DNA of 64,000 nucleotides from Polytrichum commune. Taxonomy: Eukaryota; Streptophyta; Polytrichopsida; Polytrichales; Polytrichaceae. How positions within the stretch are numbered: the first letter of the stretch is position 1; every line of letters begins with the position of its first letter. The notes under the pieces were generated by a model. The model was not told the DNA's origin. It searched no databases and was given only the letters and a program-made list of their open reading frames with translations. The position numbers were made by a program, and so were the translations under genes. The stretch is taken from assembly GCA_950295325.1 (NCBI GenBank), contig OX485803.1, positions 77,701,554-77,765,553 of the forward strand, given 5' to 3'. This document shows positions 57,658 to 64,000 of this stretch, piece by piece.

Positions 57658-57835
57658 AGTTGATAGACATAGGAAGCATTGTAATCATACCTTTATTATA
57701 TCAATCAATTATTGCAATTGGTTTTGGCGGTGACGGTTCTTGGAAATGAGGGATTCGGAAGAAATAAGAGTACACAAAATGTAGTGAACTATGAAAGGAA
57801 CATGGTTGAAAGAGGTGTGTCCAAATTCGATGACT

Positions 57836-59434
57836 CGGCCATGAAACCCTTGAAATTGGTATGGACAACACCATTCCTCTCCATCACAGCATTGAGATTC
57901 TTCCAGAAAACGATCTGGGCATCACAGTCCTCCGATTGCATGTCACAGCTTGCAATGGTCATGACACGACAATACGTGGAGTCATACACGTGGCATGCCA
58001 TTGTGGTCCATTGTCTAACCCGTTTCACATGGTCGAACATCATCCAAACATTCTCTAGATCTTCGCCGGGTTGCATACGTTTGACCAAGTCTACCCCACT
58101 ACCAGGCCCAACTTCCGACATCTTGAAGACAAAAACCTTATCAAGATCAGCCCCTTGACCAGGGAATTTGTTCTCCTGAACAAAGGCCCATAAACTGATT
58201 CCGCGAAGTTTGGTGATAGAGTCCATGACACCATACCTTCTGAGAAAACGGAAACTCATGACCTTGTTGCGGATGTTCGGGGAAGCCATGTCCTTGCATC
58301 GGTCAAGTACAGGAACAAGTTCCTCTAGACTAAGCTTCTTTGGTGGCACATCATCAGGTTGAAAAAGATAATTGCCAATTAGAACTTTGCTAGCAACATA
58401 ATAAATTTTCGCCCCACATGTAGCAATACATGTTGGGGGCTCTTTACATACCTTGCAAACAAGCGTAGAGTCAGGGGGGGCGCTCGATCCACTACAAAGG
58501 CTTGGAGGATACAACCTTCAAACTCTGTTTCGTTGACTTGGAAAATGCGAGGTCGGCGGATCAAATATTCGCACTCCTTGTTGTTGCAACGCAGGTGTCC
58601 AACGCATGCGGAAGAACGGAAGGACAAACCAAATTCGTTTGTGATGTTGGTGGTGATGGTCTTCGTCCACACATGGCCGTCGTATCGCTTGTCCATTCCC
58701 TGCATTGATTTGGCCTGTGACCGTGCGGCCGTGTGACCAGTGGGTGGCAACTCAAATATAACCGCACCATCAAACACAGCAGGAAGGTAGTCTACCCTCT
58801 CGTGTCTAATCACCGAGTAGTCTATTTTTTTAAGAATATTTTTTCTCCCAGGCATTCCTGCAAGTTTTTTAAGTAATGGTACTATGCTAACAGTATCTTG
58901 CGACAAAGGATATACTTTAGGAGGGTCCCCACCAACTATAACTTGAGGCGGGGGCTTGGTGGGACTGACCTCGTCATCGGAAGAAAGCGTAATTACAAAT
59001 TCTACTCTAGAGTTCTCTACAATAGGCGTCTCGAGACCGGGCTCGAGCTTGACCTTCACATCACGTGGCATAGGAGTTTGAATGGTGCAGGTAGAGGAAG
59101 AGCGAGGAGTGAGGATCTCAGTAGAAGCAGCCATCTGAGATTCAGTGAGGCCATAGACTCGGTAACTACCTGGATGAAGAGTCCAAAACATGTTATTGTT
59201 CTCATCTCGATGCGAAATGCGACCAAGGGTGTGTGTAAGTTCTAACGTGAGAACATCAAATATATCCTCCTCAACATTAATAGTGTCCTCTCTGAAACCG
59301 AACCGACTACTCAAACGCTGGGACGTCACGTAAGCTAGACCGCTGTCCTCCATCCGAAAGGTAAGTGGGACTCTCTGTCCATCAGCATAGAGGATTGCCA
59401 TGGGCACTTCTCCGTTAGCAGGCACATGAGCCAT
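57836..59434 (-). pseudogene. SWIM/MULE-like family copy D (N-terminal half, includes transposase core start)
   Basis: The start at 59434 is fixed by alignment with copy C. About 330 residues run to 58480 with VKLEPGLETP, then a zinc-like module in which C-x-GHLRCNNKECEYL follows TKTITTNITNEFGLSF. A one-base shift in a seven-base C/G run at 58477-58484 moves the frame. It then continues CKVCKEPPTCIATCGAKIYY, FRFLRRYGVMDSITKLRG, MACHVYDSTYCRVMTIA, CDMQSED and TNFKGFMAES, which look like the DDE-type core of MULE-related transposases. Homology stops at about 57836, before the rest of the core and the SWIM finger. Apart from the homopolymer shift the frame is open for 1.6 kb, so this copy is the youngest. 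Confidence 0.78.
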
Positions 59435-60007
59435 GATGAGGGGAATGAGGACTTGCGCGATGACGGAAATATGAAAGAGGTTTCTCGACATAGTGGGATA
59501 CCTATATATTAGAAATGCATTGCCAAAGACAACGATGATGGACAAGATCCAAACGACGGATGATCTATGAAGGAAAGCATGAATGATAGTTATAAATGTG
59601 TAACACCCTAAACCAAGGAGTCTGAAAGAGAGCGGCAAGTAGGTCACGATACTCCAAATTATATCAGCCAAGTACAAGTAATCGGGTATTATATACACCT
59701 AGGGTGGACAGCAATGTCCGAATATATGATAACCCGCTAGATCAATTAATAATCAATAGTTATTTATGTAAATTCTAGACAACCAGTGTCATGTATGAAT
59801 AGGATGTACTACAATAGTAGTCATCCCTTAATCACAACAATATAGCTGACACCGATTAGGTAGAGTAGACAATAACGACGCCTTTTTTAGTGTTTGAATG
59901 GAGTGTGCATAAACCAAGGAATAAATAAGGAAACTGCAGGTTAATTATCTAAATCCAAGACAATAGGAACATAATGATGGTGCATAGATGCTTGAGCATG
60001 GTTAGAG

Positions 60008-60285
60008 ATGAACACTCGGTCGAGAGCGAGAGCAGATCGAGAAGAGAGGAAGACTAATGAGAAACAAAGGCGCATTGAGAGAAAGGAGAGGTTCGCTACT
60101 ATAGATAAGGTAGTGACCCCGTACAAATTGAGGTCAACCATGGGAAGAAAAGGGGATAATTCAACAAAGGCTACTCACAGTCGTTCAAAACGAAATGTTG
60201 AGTCATTTGAAAAGGCGGAGGTTGCTCCCATTAGGTTATTCTCATTAGGAGAGGAAGACACCTCCTTGGACAATGAAGAAATTAA
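60008..60285 (+). CDS. Possible first exon, very basic, unknown product
   Basis: The frame starts MNTRSRARADREERKTNEKQ and stays highly basic to about residue 75, then becomes acidic before an AAGGTATGC donor at about 60285. It is divergent from SWIM copy D, whose start is about 570 bp away. No domain is recognised, and no later exon was found before the tandem array at 60.8 kb. Confidence 0.4.
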
Positions 60286-60779
60286 GGTATGCTCTGCTTA
60301 CATTACATTTAGTTTGAATTTATTTAAATTTTATGAGTCCCGTGTATAGTTGGCTTGAAAGGAAACATTATGGCATGAGAGGAAACTATCCTATGCATTC
60401 GAGTAATGATATCTTCGATGCTTTGTCGCATCATTGCAAGTTTGGCACTAGACATTGTTAATATATATGCACTAGAAATTAGGGGTAGTAATCGTGAGGT
60501 AAACAAGGCAGCAAGTGTGGGCCTGTGGAAGCACTCACAATGCAAAGGGTGGTCACAATGACTCGGAAGAGGAAGGGAACAAGACTGACGCAACAGTAAC
60601 ATACCATCGTTCCCCGCATTACAACAAACCTCAGAAATAGGGTATTCCTCCAAATACGAGGAGTGAACACAGAGTTCAAGGTTGCAGCCTCAATTTGGAG
60701 AGGGGGAGGGATTCGAGGGGAGGGCAGTGGTCGCCCCGTGGAGAGGTCTGAGGTGAGGTCAAAAAGGTTTATTTTGTGG

Positions 60780-62660
60780 TTATATGAATTATGTAGTCAT
60801 CATATGAAGTGAGGGGTCCTTGTTTGGGAGGTCACAGGTTAGGCCTAGAGGGCATTGTCGGATCCGACAAAGCATCCAGGACCTAGTTGAGAACCTCTAA
60901 ATACTTAGAAATTTGGCTATATGAAATAATGGGTTGACTTAGATGTGGCCTTAGTTAGTTATTGAATGAGGTGTGAGATGTTGATTTTGTGGATAACTGA
61001 GTAAGGGGCTGACTTAGATGTGGCTTAGTTAGGTCTTTTATGAGGCTCAAAGTGTTCATTTTCATGCTAACTGAGTAAGGGGCAAGACTGAAATGTGGCC
61101 TTAGTTAGTACTTAGGGGTTCAAATTTCTGGCCATGTGGTTAAGGGTGCTTGTTTGGGAGGTCACAGGTTAGGCCTAGAGGGCATTGTCGGATCCGACAA
61201 AGCATCCAAGACCAGCCTGAGAACCTCAGAATACTTGGAATGTGGGTAACTGAGTAGGGGCTGACTTTGATGTGGCCTTAGTTAGGTTTTGAATGAGGTT
61301 GAAATTGTTGATTTTGTGGCTAAATGAGGAGGTTATTCACTGAGATGTGGCCTTAGTTAGGTCTTGAATGACGCTCAAATTGTTGCTTTTGTGGCTAACT
61401 GAGTAAGTTATTCACTGAGATATGGCTTTAGTTAGGTCTTGAATGAGGTCTGAGATGTTGATTTTGTGGCTCACTGAGTAAGGGGCTGACTTTGATGTGG
61501 CTTAGTTAGGTCTTTAATGAGGCTCAAAGTGTTGATGTTGTGGCTAACTGAGGAAGGGGGCTGACTGAAATGAGGCATTAGTTCGTACTTAGGGGTTCAA
61601 ATTTCTGGCCATGTGGTTGAGGGGTGCTTGTTTGGGAGGTCACAGGTTAGGCCTAGAGGGCATTGTCGGATCCGACAAAGCATCCAGGACCTAGTTGAGA
61701 ACCTCTAAATACTTAGAAATTTGGCTATATGAAATAGTGGGTTGACTTAGATGTGGCCTTAGTTAGTTATTGAATGAGGTGTGAGATGTTGATTTTGTGG
61801 ATAACTGAGTAAGGGGCTGACTTTGATGTGGCTTAGTTAGGTCTTTAATGAGGCTCAAAGTGTTGATGTTGTGGCTAACTGAGGAAGGGGGCTGACTAAA
61901 ATGAGGCATTAGTTAGTACTTCGGGTTTCAAATTTATGGCCATGTGGTTGAGGGGTGCTTGTATGGGAGGTCACAGGTTAGGCCTAGAGGGCATTGTCGG
62001 ATCCGACAAAGCATCCAAGACCTAGTTGAGAACCTCTAAATACTTAGAAATTTGGCTATATGAACTAGGGGGTTGATTTAAATGTAGCCTTAGTGTGTCA
62101 ATTACTTAGGTCTGAAATGTTGATTTTCTGGCTAATTGAGTAAGGGGGCTGACTTTAATGTGGCCTTAGTTAGGTCTTTATAATCCAAATTTCTGGCCAT
62201 ATAGTTGATGGGTGAATGTTTGTGAGGTCTCAGGTTACGCCTAATGGGCATTGTCGGATCCGACAATGCATCCAAGACCAAGTTGAGAACCTCTAAAAAC
62301 TTGGAAAGTTGGCTTAGTGTGGCCTTGAATGAGGTCTGAAAAATTGATTTTGTGGCTAACTCCACAAGTGAATTGACTTAAATGTGGCCTTAGTTAGGTC
62401 TTTATAATCCAAATTTCTGGCCATATGGTTGAGGGGTGCATGTTTGTGAGGTCTCAGGTAAGGCCTATAGGGCATTGTCGGATCCCACAAAGCATCCAAG
62501 ACCAAGTTGAGAACCTCTAAAAACTTGGAAAGTTGGCTTAGTGTGGCCTTGAATGAGGTCTGAAAAATTGATTTTGTGGCTAACTCCATAAGTGAATTGA
62601 CTTAAATGTGGCCTTAGTTAGGTCTGTATAATCCAAATTTCTGGCCATATGGTTGAGGGG
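60780..62660. repeat. Complex tandem array with a TTGTCGGATCCGACAA palindrome in each unit
   Basis: The palindrome occurs at 60855-60870, 61185-61200, 61663-61678, 61994-62009, 62251-62266 and, with one mismatch, 62475-62490. Spacings are 330, 478, 331, 257 and 224 bp. Each is preceded by GGTCACAGGTTAGGCCTAGAGG (or a variant) and followed by AAAGCATCCA(A/G)GACC. Between them run shorter sub-repeats of about 75 bp with GATGTGGCCTTAGTTAGG, GTTGATTTTGTGGCTAACTG and AGTAAGGGGCTGACT. Gain and loss of sub-repeats explains the unequal spacing. Confidence 0.92.
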
Positions 62661-62662
62661 TG

Positions 62663-64000
62663 TGTGAGCCCAAAAGGGTGCCCACATTTAGTCTTAGACC
62701 CTTGAAACGTTAGTTGATGCACTTTGAAGTAGCATGTTACTTCACAAAAATATAAAAAGAGTGAAATGTTAGTCTTAGAAGTACCATGTTGTAAGAGGCT
62801 AGGATGTGAGTTGTTATTGTGTTTTTACCTTCGGAAGGATTTGAGTGAATGAGGATAGGTAAGGAGAACTTGGATTGAGTAGTTAGTGAGTAGGCTAGTA
62901 CAAATGGATGGAGACAACCAAAGTGACTCAAGAGGCAAGTGCATTCGAATTGGGATGAATGGAGGATCACATGGAGCGCACAAGTGGACCACCTCATCAT
63001 GGCCACTTAATGGGGAAGGCCCAAAGAAGAATGCAAGGTGGAGGATAAGCAAATTCTCAAAGCACCAATCAAATCACGAGTTAAGCATCGTGGTTTGAAT
63101 TAAGTGGTGAGCGACGATTTGGGAAAGTAAGGGGAGAAAGTTATGGCGGCGGAAAGCGAAGGAGGCTAAGTTTGGGTTGAAGCATCCCAAGTTTGGTAAA
63201 GTGTGGTAGGTAGAAAGCCAAGGCTAGTTAAATGTTCGAATTAGGATCCTTGTTGATCATTTGAGGGAGGAAGGCTTAGAAGATAGGATTGGCGCCTACT
63301 AAGTAGGAGGAAATCTCAAGGGCTTATCGTGAGCCTTGAGGGTGCTCACCCCCTCAAGCTTACTATATAATCCCTCATTCTTCCATCACTCATCCTCTCT
63401 TTCCTTTGTGCTCCAAGGCACCCCACGAGTTATAAGTGTGGGTGTGGGAAGCCTTATTGGAGCACATGTGTGTGCTTAGTTTTTAGTTTGAGAGCCAAGG
63501 CTTGTTAGCCTTGAAGAGGGCTTGACCTCTTGGTAGAGTTAGTGTTGACGTGAAGGATTTTAAAGTTAATTCATGATTCCAATTTGTGGTACTTAAAGTT
63601 CATGTTTTGAATACACGTGGTTGCAAGTTCCATGTTTAAGAGTTGAGCACTTGATGTTGTGATGAGTGCAAAAATATACTTGTGTGGATTAGTTAGTCTT
63701 AGTGAAGTTAGGAAATTCTCTCTCCCCCTCTCCTCTCTAGGATTTTAGGATTTTAGGATTAGAGAAGAATTGTGTGATTAGAAAGGGGTTGTTAGTAGAA
63801 TTAGGGAAATTAGGTAGGAAGATTAGTTAAGGGCTTGAATAATTAGTGAGGTAGTTGGGGATTACAACTACAAAGTTGTGGGTTCATGAAGGAGCTGGGT
63901 TTATGAAGGAGCTGGGTTTGTTTAGTTAGAAAGTAAAGAGCTGGGTTTATGAAGGACCTGGGTTTGTTTAGTTAGAAGCTAAGGAGCTGGGTTTATGAAG
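62663..64000 (+). repeat. LTR of family G2 running off the window end
   Basis: It begins TGTGAGCCCAAAAGGG like the minus-strand starts at 43402 and 50743, but is on the plus strand. A TATA box, CTATATAA, lies at 63363-63370 and CT-rich sequence follows. Near the window end there is a tandem repeat in the same relative position as the 90-bp repeat of the LTR at 49456. The LTR end, and any internal region, lies beyond 64000. Confidence 0.7.
63891..64000. repeat. Tandem 46-bp units with GAGCTGGGTTTATGAAG
   Basis: The motif starts near 63891, 63937 and 63983, separated by GTTTGTTTAGTTAGAA. At least 2.4 units are present and the array continues past the window. Confidence 0.85.

Noticed and set aside
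62132-62589. Two adjacent near-identical 77-codon minus-strand frames
   Set aside because: They come from consecutive units of the tandem array; identity reflects the repeat, not a duplicated gene.

Overview
The window looks like nuclear DNA of a land plant, most probably a moss. Three things point there: a seven-exon nuclear gene for the chloroplast NDH subunit PnsB1, an essentially single-exon PLS-type DYW pentatricopeptide (PPR) gene of the kind common in mosses, and a background of nested plant LTR retrotransposons. The species cannot be named from the sequence. No rRNA, tRNA, CRISPR or prokaryotic operon structure was seen.

Layout. 1-4.5 kb is a decayed Ty3/gypsy element on the + strand: 5' LTR, an initiator-Met primer site, then broken RNase H and integrase, with no 3' LTR. 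4.5-10.2 kb is AT-rich and gene-poor. 10.2-22.5 kb is the genic island: PnsB1 (minus), a probable organellar single-stranded DNA-binding (OSB, PDF-motif) gene (plus), and the DYW PPR gene (plus). All three products are predicted to work in organelles. 23.2-28.7 kb is one decayed Ty1/copia element (minus) with both LTRs, an unusual half-tRNA-type primer site and a MITE inserted in gag. 33.4-43.4 kb is a second gypsy element (minus) with its own MITE and a separate 2.2-kb insertion.

31-59.5 kb carries four broken copies of one family of large proteins: an N-terminal zinc-binding module, a MULE-like (Mutator-like) transposase core and a C-terminal SWIM zinc finger. In one copy a DUF7869-like gene lies directly downstream on the same strand. 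In another, a ParB/sulfiredoxin-like reading frame lies downstream. Together they suggest a multi-gene mobile element not covered by the standard transposon classes. This is the best candidate here for an undescribed system.

49-64 kb is dominated by LTRs of one family with internal tandem repeats, and by arrays of long tandem repeats. Two unrelated arrays (51-52.3 kb and 60.8-62.5 kb) are each built round a palindrome with the same 10-bp core, TCGGATCCGA. A 318-bp near-perfect foldback element sits in the first array.

The nesting gives a relative history. A solo LTR with a perfect 5-bp target duplication splits the SWIM gene. Two members of one MITE family split the copia gag and the second gypsy element. 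A 687-bp hAT-like element with an 8-bp target duplication splits another SWIM copy. The three host genes appear intact or nearly so; almost all other coding sequence is decayed.
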